Shown: positions 1-5,614 of the stretch, one piece after another | How the letters are laid out: the number at the start of each line of letters is the position of its first letter | Position numbering within the stretch: position 1 is the stretch's first letter | Assembly: GCA_025966435.1 (NCBI GenBank) | Contig: JAICRQ010000062.1 | Span: 1-11,497, forward strand | DNA length: 11,497 bases | DNA from: Anaerolineales bacterium | Lineage (GTDB): Bacteria; Chloroflexota; Anaerolineae; Anaerolineales; Villigracilaceae | Direction of reading: 5' to 3' | Program-made: the position numbers and the translations under genes | The notes under the pieces: generated by a model | Databases searched by the model: none | What the model saw: only the letters and a program-made list of their open reading frames with translations | What the model was told of the DNA's origin: nothing

Positions 1-828
1 AAATTCCTGAGTGAAGCTTTCTATGGAATTAAGTACATTCTTCAACGACCAAACCTGTTGGGTCTTCAATTGATATTTTTTACCGGCAACTTATTTTCCG
101 GAATCGCGTTGTCTGCGGCGGTACTCTACCCCATGATCCTGCTGCGTACCGGCAATAATACCCAGATGCTGGGCGCGGTCCAATCTGCTGGCGCGTTCGC
201 AGCTGTGCTGGGAGGCATTTTCCTCACTACATGGGGCAGGATAAAACGTCCTGCCCGCGCCATTATCTTTGCCTGGTTATTTTCCAGCCTGTTTGGCATG
301 GCTCTGCTCGGGGTGGGACAAACCCTGGTCATCTGGCTGATCGCGGTAGTGGTGGATGCGATCTTTGACCCGATCGTCAATGTTTCCATGGACTCTTTTT
401 TACAGGCGAAGGTGCCGCCGGATCTGCAGGGACGCGTATTCTCCGCCAGTGATTTTATTTCGCAGGCTATGCTCCCGTTTACTCCGCTGCTGGCGGGTTA
501 CTTCGGTGATCGAATGTTCGAGCCGGCGATGGGAACGGGAGGGACGCTCGCAACTACCTTCGGCTGGCTCGTAGGGACAGGACCTGGCTCCGGGTTTGGA
601 TTAGTAATTCTTCTGTGCGGCATTGGCGGAATGCTAGTGGGGCTTGCAGGTTATTTAATCCCTTCCATTCGCAATATAGATACCCTTCTGCCGGACTTTC
701 GACGTCTGCCTGTGCCTGGAATCATGAAAGGTATGCAAAAGCTGAGAACCAGGAAACTCACGCGTAAGACAAGAAGATCTATTCACAAGAGAGTACGCGT
801 TCGCTCGTCTCTGCCGCCAAATGAATAG
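1..828 (+). CDS. MFS drug/siderophore-type exporter, C-terminal part (5' end outside window)
   Basis: The frame is open from the first base and ends with TAG at 826-828, leaving 275 visible residues. A TTG at 58 lies inside the frame and is not a convincing start because the upstream codons are also coding. The protein is very hydrophobic with repeated membrane segments, a Gly-rich kink before the last helix (FGWLVGTGPGSGFG) and a strongly basic tail rich in Arg and Lys. This pattern, with the ending GYLIPSIRNIDTLLPDF, matches the C-terminal half of major facilitator transporters of the macrolide-efflux/EntS-like type, which export small molecules across the inner membrane by proton antiport. 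The substrate cannot be told. It converges on arsM with a shared terminator between, so it is probably not part of the arsenic unit. Family call is good, function is loose. Confidence 0.8.
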   Translation, partial: KFLSEAFYGIKYILQRPNLLGLQLIFFTGNLFSGIALSAAVLYPMILLRTGNNTQMLGAVQSAGAFAAVLGGIFLTTWGRIKRPARAIIFAWLFSSLFGMALLGVGQTLVIWLIAVVVDAIFDPIVNVSMDSFLQAKVPPDLQGRVFSASDFISQAMLPFTPLLAGYFGDRMFEPAMGTGGTLATTFGWLVGTGPGSGFGLVILLCGIGGMLVGLAGYLIPSIRNIDTLLPDFRRLPVPGIMKGMQKLRTRKLTRKTRRSIHKRVRVRSSLPPNE

Positions 829-846
829 TGAGCTTTATTGAAATCA

Positions 847-874
847 AAACAACTCACCGGCTGGTGAGTTGTTT
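847..874. terminator. Bidirectional terminator between MFS gene and arsM
   Basis: A perfect 12-bp stem (AAACAACTCACC paired with GGTGAGTTGTTT) closes a 4-nt loop GGCT. T-rich sequence follows on both strands: the right arm ends in TTT on the plus strand, and the left flank AAATCAAAA reads as a U-run on the minus strand. It sits 18 bases after the MFS stop and 47 bases after the arsM stop, so it can serve both convergent genes. Confidence 0.85.
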
Positions 875-921
875 CCTAATTGGATGGAATTCGCCTCTTT
901 TTACCACAATCATTCTGGCAA

Positions 922-1722
922 TTATGCAGGTTTGTAAGCTGTGATTTTGGCGCTATAAACAGCTTTGTAGATATCATCGCGTGCAGCTGTCTTCAGTTCA
1001 ATGACATCTTTCATGTCACTGATCGCGGAGTCAACCGTTTCCTTGTCGAAGAAAACAGGGACAATGGAAACATTTGTGAAGCCAACTGCTTCCATCATAT
1101 TGATATATTCACTGGCTTCTACGGCGCCCGCCACACATCCTGCCCAGGCGCTCAGGCTTTTCTTGATCGGATCTGGTAAAGGTCCGTCTGTGACAATGTC
1201 AGACACAGCCAGCTTCGCGCCGGGTTTGAGCACACGGAACGCTTCCGCGAAGACCCTGGATTTATCCGGCGCAAGATTGATCACACAATTCGAAATGATG
1301 ACGTCTACACTGTTGGAATCCACGGGCAAATCTTCGAGATAGCCCTGGCGGAATTCCACATTCTGGATATTCAGGCGTTGCGCGCTGGACTGGGCGCGCT
1401 CGATCATTTCAGGGGTCATATCCACGCCGATGACGCGCCCGGTCTCGCCGACTTTCTTTGCGGCGAAGAAGCAATCGAGTCCCGCGCCGGAACCGAGGTC
1501 CAGTACAGTTTGTCCCGGTTCGAGAGAGGCGAGTGTGATCGGGTCGCCGCACCCGTAGCTAACTACGGACTCGCCTTCAGGCAGAATGGCAAGTAAATCT
1601 GTGGAGTAAAGCTTGCTATCAGTGCCGCAGCAATCAGAGTCGCCGCAACAGGACGCGTTGTTCTTAATCCGTTCTGCATAGTGCTCACGGACAACTTCAT
1701 GGATAGGGGTGTTTGTCGTCAT
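922..1722 (-). CDS. arsM: Arsenite S-adenosylmethionine methyltransferase ArsM
   Basis: This 266-aa cytosolic enzyme would methylate trivalent arsenic using SAM, giving mono- to trimethylated arsenicals that leave the cell or volatilise. The SAM-binding motif DLGSGAG is at residues 75-81, followed by the acidic strand end GVDMTPEM (99-106). The cysteines expected of ArsM are present: a Cys-rich N-terminal patch CCGDSDCC (25-32), C58 in YGCGDP, C146 in SNCVINL and C196 in WAGCVAGA. The 50-residue spacing between C146 and C196 equals that of the two catalytic-core cysteines of characterised ArsM (C174/C224 in the algal enzyme, from memory). The start ATG follows AAAAGGAG at 6-nt spacing. It lies downstream of arsR and the Cys-rich peptide on the same strand, with an ArsR-like operator in its own promoter, so induction by arsenite is likely. 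Confidence 0.95.
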   Translation of the reverse strand: MTTNTPIHEVVREHYAERIKNNASCCGDSDCCGTDSKLYSTDLLAILPEGESVVSYGCGDPITLASLEPGQTVLDLGSGAGLDCFFAAKKVGETGRVIGVDMTPEMIERAQSSAQRLNIQNVEFRQGYLEDLPVDSNSVDVIISNCVINLAPDKSRVFAEAFRVLKPGAKLAVSDIVTDGPLPDPIKKSLSAWAGCVAGAVEASEYINMMEAVGFTNVSIVPVFFDKETVDSAISDMKDVIELKTAARDDIYKAVYSAKITAYKPA

Positions 1723-1761
1723 GGGTTCTCCTTTTGAGTATTAGTACAAAGCGATTTGGCA

Positions 1762-1806
1762 ACATATATAGAAGATTATCTATATATGTCTATAAAAAAA
1801 TTTCAA
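1762..1806 (-). promoter_or_regulatory. arsM promoter with ArsR-type operator
   Basis: A perfect 11-bp inverted repeat, ACATATATAGA and TCTATATATGT separated by AGATTA, occupies 1762-1789. Its core ATAGA-N6-TCTAT (1768-1783) is identical to three other sites in this island. On the minus strand a plausible promoter is TTGAAA (1806-1801), 16 bp, TATAGA (1784-1779), so the operator covers the -10 box and would block RNA polymerase. The leader to the arsM ATG would be about 40 nt. The operator is obvious from the sequence; the exact promoter boxes are inferred in an AT-rich stretch. Confidence 0.75.
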
Positions 1807-1813
1807 TAAGTCC

Positions 1814-1841
1814 TCTCTGTAGCGCCCGGGCGCCACAGAGG
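1814..1841 (-). terminator. GC-rich hairpin after the Cys-rich peptide gene (probable terminator)
   Basis: The arms CTCTGT (1815-1820) and ACAGAG (1835-1840), extended by a T-G pair, enclose one mismatch and a GCGC/GCGC stem with a CCGG loop. It begins 8 bases after the stop of the 26-aa peptide. On the minus strand the hairpin is followed by TTATTGAAA and then seven Ts rather than an immediate U-run, so it may be a leaky terminator or an RNA-stabilising 3' end. Confidence 0.55.
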
Positions 1842-1848
1842 TCATTCC

Positions 1849-1929
1849 TTAGCAGCAGCCACCGCCGCCGCAACAACCGCCTTCGCATTCCCCACAACCG
1901 CAATCATTCTGAACGTAAAGTGTATTCAT
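1849..1929 (-). CDS. 26-residue cysteine-rich peptide in the arsenic island (metallothionein-like candidate)
   Basis: This short reading frame has ATG at 1929-1927, TAA at 1851-1849 and 26 residues. It begins MNTLYVQN and continues DCGCGECEGGCCGGGGCC, giving seven Cys (10, 12, 15, 19, 20, 25, 26) and eight Gly in the last 17 positions, with no signal peptide or membrane segment. Translation is supported by a near-perfect Shine-Dalgarno, AGGAGGTGA, 5 nt before the ATG. The gene is framed as its own unit: an ArsR-type operator upstream at 1949-1964, a strong terminator of the previous operon behind that, and a hairpin just after the stop. The CxC, CxxC and CC spacings suit binding of arsenite or another thiophilic metal, so chelation, metal storage or delivery to ArsR/ArsM is the likely role. 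That role is inference; I recognise no named family. A modified (RiPP-like) precursor is possible, but no maturation enzyme is nearby. Confidence 0.75.
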   Translation of the reverse strand: MNTLYVQNDCGCGECEGGCCGGGGCC

Positions 1930-1934
1930 GGCAT

Positions 1935-1943
1935 TCACCTCCT
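1935..1943 (-). promoter_or_regulatory. Strong Shine-Dalgarno of the 26-aa peptide
   Basis: The minus strand reads AGGAGGTGA, then 5 nt, then ATG. This nine-base match to the anti-Shine-Dalgarno is the best ribosome site in the window and is the main argument that the tiny gene is translated, probably at high level. Confidence 0.85.
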
Positions 1944-1947
1944 TTCA

Positions 1948-1976
1948 TATAGATATTTGTCTATCAATCGAGTCAA
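1948..1976 (-). promoter_or_regulatory. ArsR-type operator and tentative promoter of the 26-aa peptide
   Basis: The operator ATAGA-TATTTG-TCTAT lies at 1949-1964, matching the sites in front of arsM and the arsR operon. TTGACT (1976-1971, minus strand) could act as -35, with TCTATA (1953-1948) as -10 after 17 bp. That geometry would start transcription at or just inside the Shine-Dalgarno, so the -10 assignment is uncertain. The operator is well supported, the promoter boxes less so. Confidence 0.6.
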
Positions 1977-2010
1977 AAAAATTGGAGGCAGCGCGCGCCT
2001 GCTCTCCAAT
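1975..2010 (-). terminator. Rho-independent terminator of the arsR operon
   Basis: On the minus strand ATTGGAG-A-GCAG pairs with CTGC-CTCCAAT (one bulged A) around a GCGCGCG loop, directly followed by six Ts (1980-1975). It begins just after the arsR stop. The T-run merges into the putative -35 (TTGACT) of the next unit, so terminator and promoter are back to back. Confidence 0.85.
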
Positions 2011-2011
2011 C

Positions 2012-2323
2012 TTATTGGTTAATCACGTGGATCAGTTTTTCCGTTGTCGTGGTTTCCGGTGCAAACTTGATCATCAGTTGCCCGCAGCAGATCACGATGT
2101 TTTGCTGGTTGAGTGTATAAAACGTCTGCTTGCCTTCTTCTCGGCTGTTGACCAGACCGGCATCACGCAGAATGGCAAGATGGTGTGAAACTGTAGGCTG
2201 GGTGACTTCAAGCTTGCTCGCAAGGTCGCCAACGGAAACCCAGCAGCAGCAACATTCCGTCATAATTTTCTGGCGGGTTTCATCAGCAATGGCTTTGGCA
2301 AAAAGGACAGGGTTTGCGTTCAT
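2012..2323 (-). CDS. arsR: ArsR/SmtB-family arsenic-responsive repressor
   Basis: This 103-aa winged-helix regulator has the recognition-helix motif TQPTVSHHLAILRDAGLV (41-58) and the wing REEGKQTFYTL (61-71), both diagnostic of ArsR/SmtB proteins. It should bind the repeated ATAGA-N6-TCTAT sites as a dimer and dissociate when trivalent arsenic binds cysteines. Its cysteines are unusual: four in a row, C24-C27, just before the position of the classic ELCVCDL motif, which here reads WVSVGDL with no Cys, plus C79-C80 near the C-terminal helix. The inducer site therefore probably uses C24-C27 and/or C79-C80. The ATG overlaps the stop of the upstream gene (ATGA), showing translational coupling and confirming the start. 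A terminator follows immediately. Confidence 0.93.
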   Translation of the reverse strand: MNANPVLFAKAIADETRQKIMTECCCCWVSVGDLASKLEVTQPTVSHHLAILRDAGLVNSREEGKQTFYTLNQQNIVICCGQLMIKFAPETTTTEKLIHVINQ

Positions 2324-2643
2324 GGAATGGCTCCGTCGAATTCGGCGCGAAGAAATTCTTGTGTTCCCATCGGTCCCGTTAATGATAAAGAGACCGGTTC
2401 ATCGTTTGATCTGATCTTCAAGTTAAATTCCAGGAACGGACAACATAAGCGTTCATTCGAAATAAACTCGGCAATTCTGGAAATGAATCCAGTTTCATTC
2501 GGAAACTGAAACTCGTATCCATTCTCTATTTCTCGAACACGTTGAACTCCCTGAATCAACTCTGTTGTGGTTTGGATGTGAGAGTTGCGTTGCTCGGGAG
2601 TAAACACATCCATATTGCATGCGAGAGGAGTCTCTGTGTTCAT
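2320..2643 (-). CDS. Small Cys-pair protein coupled to arsR (function unknown)
   Basis: This 107-aa soluble protein is the first gene of the arsR transcript. It has a single Cys at 9 and a conserved-looking block around ISNERLCCPFLEFNLKI (61-77) carrying C67-C68, followed by a beta-rich end with LSLTGPMGTQEFL (86-98). I associate this CC-PF-x-F and LTGP-G-x-x-FL pattern with small proteins in mercury and arsenic resistance operons, from memory and without a firm family name. Three cysteines could form a thiolate site for As(III) or Hg(II), suggesting an accessory metal-binding role. It overlaps arsR by four bases (ATGA), so both are made from one message. The ATG is only about 15 nt from the predicted transcription start, and any Shine-Dalgarno is weak. 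No transmembrane helix or signal peptide is visible. Confidence 0.8.
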   Translation of the reverse strand: MNTETPLACNMDVFTPEQRNSHIQTTTELIQGVQRVREIENGYEFQFPNETGFISRIAEFISNERLCCPFLEFNLKIRSNDEPVSLSLTGPMGTQEFLRAEFDGAIP

Positions 2644-2692
2644 ATAGATAGTCTTCTATGTGACATTATATAGATGTTTGTCTATTTGTCAA
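2644..2692 (-). promoter_or_regulatory. arsR operon promoter with two tandem operators
   Basis: On the minus strand TTGACA (2692-2687), 16 bp, TATAAT (2670-2665) is a perfect consensus promoter. One ATAGA-N6-TCTAT operator (2670-2685) fills the spacer and touches the -10. A second (2644-2659), 26 bp away, covers the predicted transcription start and leader up to the ATG. Tight autoregulation by ArsR is the obvious reading. Confidence 0.88.
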
Positions 2693-2707
2693 GAGACAAT
2701 AACATTG

Positions 2708-2736
2708 TTGACATCAATAGAAATTCATCCTATAGT
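2708..2736 (+). promoter_or_regulatory. Promoter of the patatin-like gene
   Basis: TTGACA (2708-2713), 17 bp, TATAGT (2731-2736) is a near-consensus sigma-70 promoter pointing at the patatin gene. Its -35 lies 15 bp from the -35 of the divergent arsR promoter. A small palindrome, ACAAT-AAC-ATTGT (2696-2708), sits between them. The nearest ArsR operator ends 22 bp upstream. Confidence 0.8.
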
Positions 2737-2766
2737 AGGACTCGAACACGACATCCAGGAGGCGGT

Positions 2767-3930
2767 ATGAACAAAGATCCAGTTCGAGCACTGATTCTTT
2801 CCGGCGGCGGTGGACGCGGGGCGTTCCACGCGGGCGTATACAGGTATTTGATGAAGAACCATAAGGTAAACGTCGATGCAAATCACGAAGGCGCCTGGGA
2901 ACCGCAGATCATTGTCGGCACCTCCATCGGCGCGGTGAACGGCGCGGCGATTTCACAGGGTATGTCTGCTGAGCAATTGGTGAACGTGTGGAAATCACTG
3001 GAGGAGAAGGACATCCAGGGATTGCCTCCGGGGATGCGCGGGATTGCGCGCTGGGTCGCCGGCGCGATTTTTAGGGAAGTCATGGATGCCAGGCTTCCAC
3101 AGATCGCACCTCAGGAAGCCACCTCGCCGACTCCAAAAGAGTTTTGGCCTCCCTTACCCTTACTCCCGCGCTGGGTCGCGGAACGATTGATCGGGTATTG
3201 GATCAATCTGCTGGATACCGGACCGCTCCGCAAGACGTTGTTCACCCGCTTTGGCTTGGATGAAGAACAGTTGGCTGCGAGCGAAAAGGCGCTGCTGATC
3301 GCGGCGACCAAGGTACGGACGGGCGAGCGTGTGTTATTCAGTAATCGTAACGTGATGGATCATAAACGGGGAGAACCTCGGCGCGACGTATTCACCGGGA
3401 TTACTGCGGACCGGATCCTAGCTTCGTGTTCGATTCCCCTCGTCTACCCGTGGACGTTTGACCGTGAGACAGACTCTGTTTATTGGGATGGTGCATTGGT
3501 GGCCAATACCCCGCTCGGCGCCGCGATCGATATGATGGGGGAAGATGCGAGTGTTCCGGCGGAGGTGGTTGTCGTGATGATGACGCCCTGGTGGGAGAGC
3601 AGTGAGCCCGCGCCCGCCAAGGCGGAGAGCGAACCCAAATCTTTTGGCGACGCGATTACGTGGATGCTGGATTGGATGCTGCTGGCTTCGTTTCGCGAGA
3701 ACCTGAAAATGGTCCGGGCGTTCAATGAGCTGGCAGCCCGCGAGCGGGAAGAGAACAAACCTCCTTATCGCTATCGCCACGTCACGCCGATCATTGTCTC
3801 CCCGCTGGAGTTCCTGCGCGCCGAGCGGATCATCGATTACGACGGGGATGTCTCTGCAAGGTTGATTGAGGAAGGTTACAAAGCCGCAAAACACGCCTTC
3901 GAAAAGGCGTTTCCGGACAGCGTTACTTAA
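2767..3930 (+). CDS. Patatin-like phospholipase
   Basis: This 387-aa predicted lipid acyl hydrolase uses a Ser-Asp dyad. The oxyanion-hole loop SGGGGRGAF is at 12-20, the nucleophile elbow GTSIG at 51-55 (Ser53) and the catalytic Asp at 241 in WDGAL, all in the order expected of bacterial patatin-like proteins. The substrate is probably membrane phospholipid or lysophospholipid. There is no N-terminal signal peptide, so it is likely cytosolic or peripherally membrane-bound. The ATG at 2767 is chosen because AGGAGG lies 4 nt upstream and the glycine loop falls near residue 12 as usual. An earlier in-frame ATG at 2674 lies inside the arsR promoter region and upstream of this gene's own promoter. 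The gene diverges from the ars operon and overlaps the SDR gene tail to tail by 8 bp. Confidence 0.92.
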   Translation: MNKDPVRALILSGGGGRGAFHAGVYRYLMKNHKVNVDANHEGAWEPQIIVGTSIGAVNGAAISQGMSAEQLVNVWKSLEEKDIQGLPPGMRGIARWVAGAIFREVMDARLPQIAPQEATSPTPKEFWPPLPLLPRWVAERLIGYWINLLDTGPLRKTLFTRFGLDEEQLAASEKALLIAATKVRTGERVLFSNRNVMDHKRGEPRRDVFTGITADRILASCSIPLVYPWTFDRETDSVYWDGALVANTPLGAAIDMMGEDASVPAEVVVVMMTPWWESSEPAPAKAESEPKSFGDAITWMLDWMLLASFRENLKMVRAFNELAAREREENKPPYRYRHVTPIIVSPLEFLRAERIIDYDGDVSARLIEEGYKAAKHAFEKAFPDSVT

Positions 3931-4768
3931 GACCTAAAGCCTTTGCGACAATTCTGTCAACCAGCCGCTTTGGCAGAAGCTGTTGCACAAAGCGCTGGAG
4001 GGCGCCTCGTCCCACTACAGCATACCTGGTGCTCGGGCTGCGGGTTGTCAGTGCTTGCCATACCACCTCGCCCACCTTTTCCGGAGGCAGACCATTCTTC
4101 CCACTGCGGATCATAAATTCCTTCGCGCGCTGTGCAGCGTCTACATAATCTGTGTTCGCGTAGAGGGACGTATCTGCCTGTTCCGCCTTGTCCCAGATCG
4201 GAGTCGCAATCGGTCCCGGACCTACGATAATGACATCGATCCCATACAAGATCAGTTCCCGCCGCAGGGTTTCTGAGAATCCCTCCAGACCGTGTTTCGA
4301 GGCGGCATACGCTCCCACGAAAGGAAATGCAGACGTTCCGCTGACGGAGCTGATGTTAATGATGCGTCCGGGCTGTCCCCGAAGCGAGCGATCGACGCCA
4401 AGTAGAGGCACGAATGCCTTGGTCACGATTAAGACGCTGACCAGGTTCACTTCAAGCTGATACCGAAATTCTTCAGTTGGAAGGTGGATCAAAGGTCCAG
4501 GTGCTGCAATCCCGGCATTGTTGACAAGCCCGAAAAGCTTCTCTCCATTCAGCTGTTCACGGACGTATTGCGCTGCTGCCTGGACGGCTGATTCATCCGT
4601 CACATCAAAAAGGAGAGGGACAAATAATTCTCCAAACTCTTTGGAAAGACGCTCGGCGTCCTGTGTCTTTCGCACACTCCCAAAGACCCGAAACCCCCGC
4701 TGAATCAAAACCTTCGTGATGCCCCAGCCGATCCCAGTCGAGACTCCCGTCACAACGACGCTTTGCAT
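3923..4768 (-). CDS. SDR-family NAD(P)-dependent oxidoreductase
   Basis: This 281-aa protein is a classical short-chain dehydrogenase/reductase. The cofactor motif TGVSTGIG is at 7-14, D55 in LLFDVTD contacts the adenine, NNAG is at 83-86, and the catalytic tetrad is N108, S141, Y154 and K158 (YAASK). R33 after the second strand (GSVRK) suggests preference for NADPH. The PGPIATP loop (189-195) is typical of the substrate side. The substrate is unknown; oxidation or reduction of an alcohol/ketone on a lipid or small metabolite is plausible. The ATG follows AAAAGGA at 7 nt. It starts 14 bp after the cyclase stop and is probably the last gene of the peptidase-GNAT-cyclase-SDR run. Its end overlaps the patatin gene on the other strand. 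Confidence 0.92.
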   Translation of the reverse strand: MQSVVVTGVSTGIGWGITKVLIQRGFRVFGSVRKTQDAERLSKEFGELFVPLLFDVTDESAVQAAAQYVREQLNGEKLFGLVNNAGIAAPGPLIHLPTEEFRYQLEVNLVSVLIVTKAFVPLLGVDRSLRGQPGRIINISSVSGTSAFPFVGAYAASKHGLEGFSETLRRELILYGIDVIIVGPGPIATPIWDKAEQADTSLYANTDYVDAAQRAKEFMIRSGKNGLPPEKVGEVVWQALTTRSPSTRYAVVGRGALQRFVQQLLPKRLVDRIVAKALGLK

Positions 4769-4782
4769 AATGGGTTCCTTTT

Positions 4783-5580
4783 CTAGGAGACTTCGTTTTG
4801 TGCAACCCGTAAGACATACACACCAATTGGCTCACTCTTTCCCTTGAGATCCAATTGACGGTGTTCCAGATTTCCAAACTGTATATTGGCAGCGGTATAT
4901 GCCGACTCACTAATAAGAATTTCGCCAGTGCCTGCCTCAGAGGCGAGCCGCGCAGTAATGTTGACATTATCGCCCAGCGCGGTGAAATCGGCGGTCGTGC
5001 TCTCATCCCCCACCACGCCGACGAACGCCGTGCCAGTATGGACTCCGATTCCCACAGGAAGCCAGGGACCTTTACTGTCGCTGTGCCCGGTACGCCTGAG
5101 TAAGTCCTGTGCGGCTTCAATCGCTTTGTGTGGATGTTCGGGTCCTGTGAAGCCCGGGATGTAGAGCCCGATTGCTTCATCTCCCATCAACCGGTCGACC
5201 ATGGCGTCGCTTTGGATCAGTATATGGCTTGCCACTGTGTAGAATCGATTCATTAGCTGACTAAACTCACGCGCACTCATCTGCTCCGCCAACTGTGTGG
5301 AGCCTCGGACATCTGCAAACAGCATAGTCAAAGGAACTTCGGCGCCGCCGGGATGCTCGAATACTTCGCACTTTTGACAGAAGCGAGGATTGTATCTGGA
5401 TTGATCTCTGCCAAGCAGGTGCATCAGAAACCCGCCCCAGCTTTTAAACGGCGCAGCGCACAGCTTGCAGCGCGGGTCGGAGGGGAGCAATCCGAGAAAA
5501 TGATACCAATGATGGGGGACTGGCTCGCCCTCAGTCAACATTTCGTACCACTCTTCTTCGAGCGTTCGTTCCGTGGGCAT
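4783..5580 (-). CDS. Class III adenylate/guanylate cyclase with N-terminal zinc ribbon
   Basis: This 265-aa soluble protein would make cAMP or cGMP from the nucleotide triphosphate. Numbered from the chosen start, CKLC (38-41) and CQKC (68-71) form a four-Cys zinc-ribbon-like module separated by FKSWGGF and LLGRDQSRYNPRF. The cyclase catalytic domain follows: first metal Asp in LFADVRGST (D90), second metal Asp in RLMGDE (D134), and the transition-state region ALGDNVNITARL with its Asn and Arg. The domain is near complete and no membrane segment is present. The ATG at 5580 is preferred because GGAG lies 6 nt upstream; a TTG start at 5592 would place that Shine-Dalgarno inside the gene. The zinc ribbon may sense redox or metal state or mediate dimerisation, which is inference. 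Nucleotide specificity cannot be settled by eye. Confidence 0.88.
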   Translation of the reverse strand: MPTERTLEEEWYEMLTEGEPVPHHWYHFLGLLPSDPRCKLCAAPFKSWGGFLMHLLGRDQSRYNPRFCQKCEVFEHPGGAEVPLTMLFADVRGSTQLAEQMSAREFSQLMNRFYTVASHILIQSDAMVDRLMGDEAIGLYIPGFTGPEHPHKAIEAAQDLLRRTGHSDSKGPWLPVGIGVHTGTAFVGVVGDESTTADFTALGDNVNITARLASEAGTGEILISESAYTAANIQFGNLEHRQLDLKGKSEPIGVYVLRVAQNEVS

Positions 5581-5614
5581 AACTTTCTCCAAACGTTATT
5601 ATACGGATTTTGGA

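Noticed and set aside
2674..2766. N-terminal extension of the patatin gene to an ATG at 2674
   Set aside because: It lies in the divergent arsR operator region, upstream of the gene's own -35/-10, and has no Shine-Dalgarno; the ATG at 2767 has AGGAGG and a normal patatin N-terminus.
3418..3894. Minus-strand open frame of 158 codons inside the patatin gene
   Set aside because: Shadow frame; the plus strand carries the catalytic DGA region and no Shine-Dalgarno or family pattern supports the reverse frame.
5581..5592. TTG start adding four residues to the cyclase
   Set aside because: Its codons contain the GGAG that serves as Shine-Dalgarno for the ATG at 5580.
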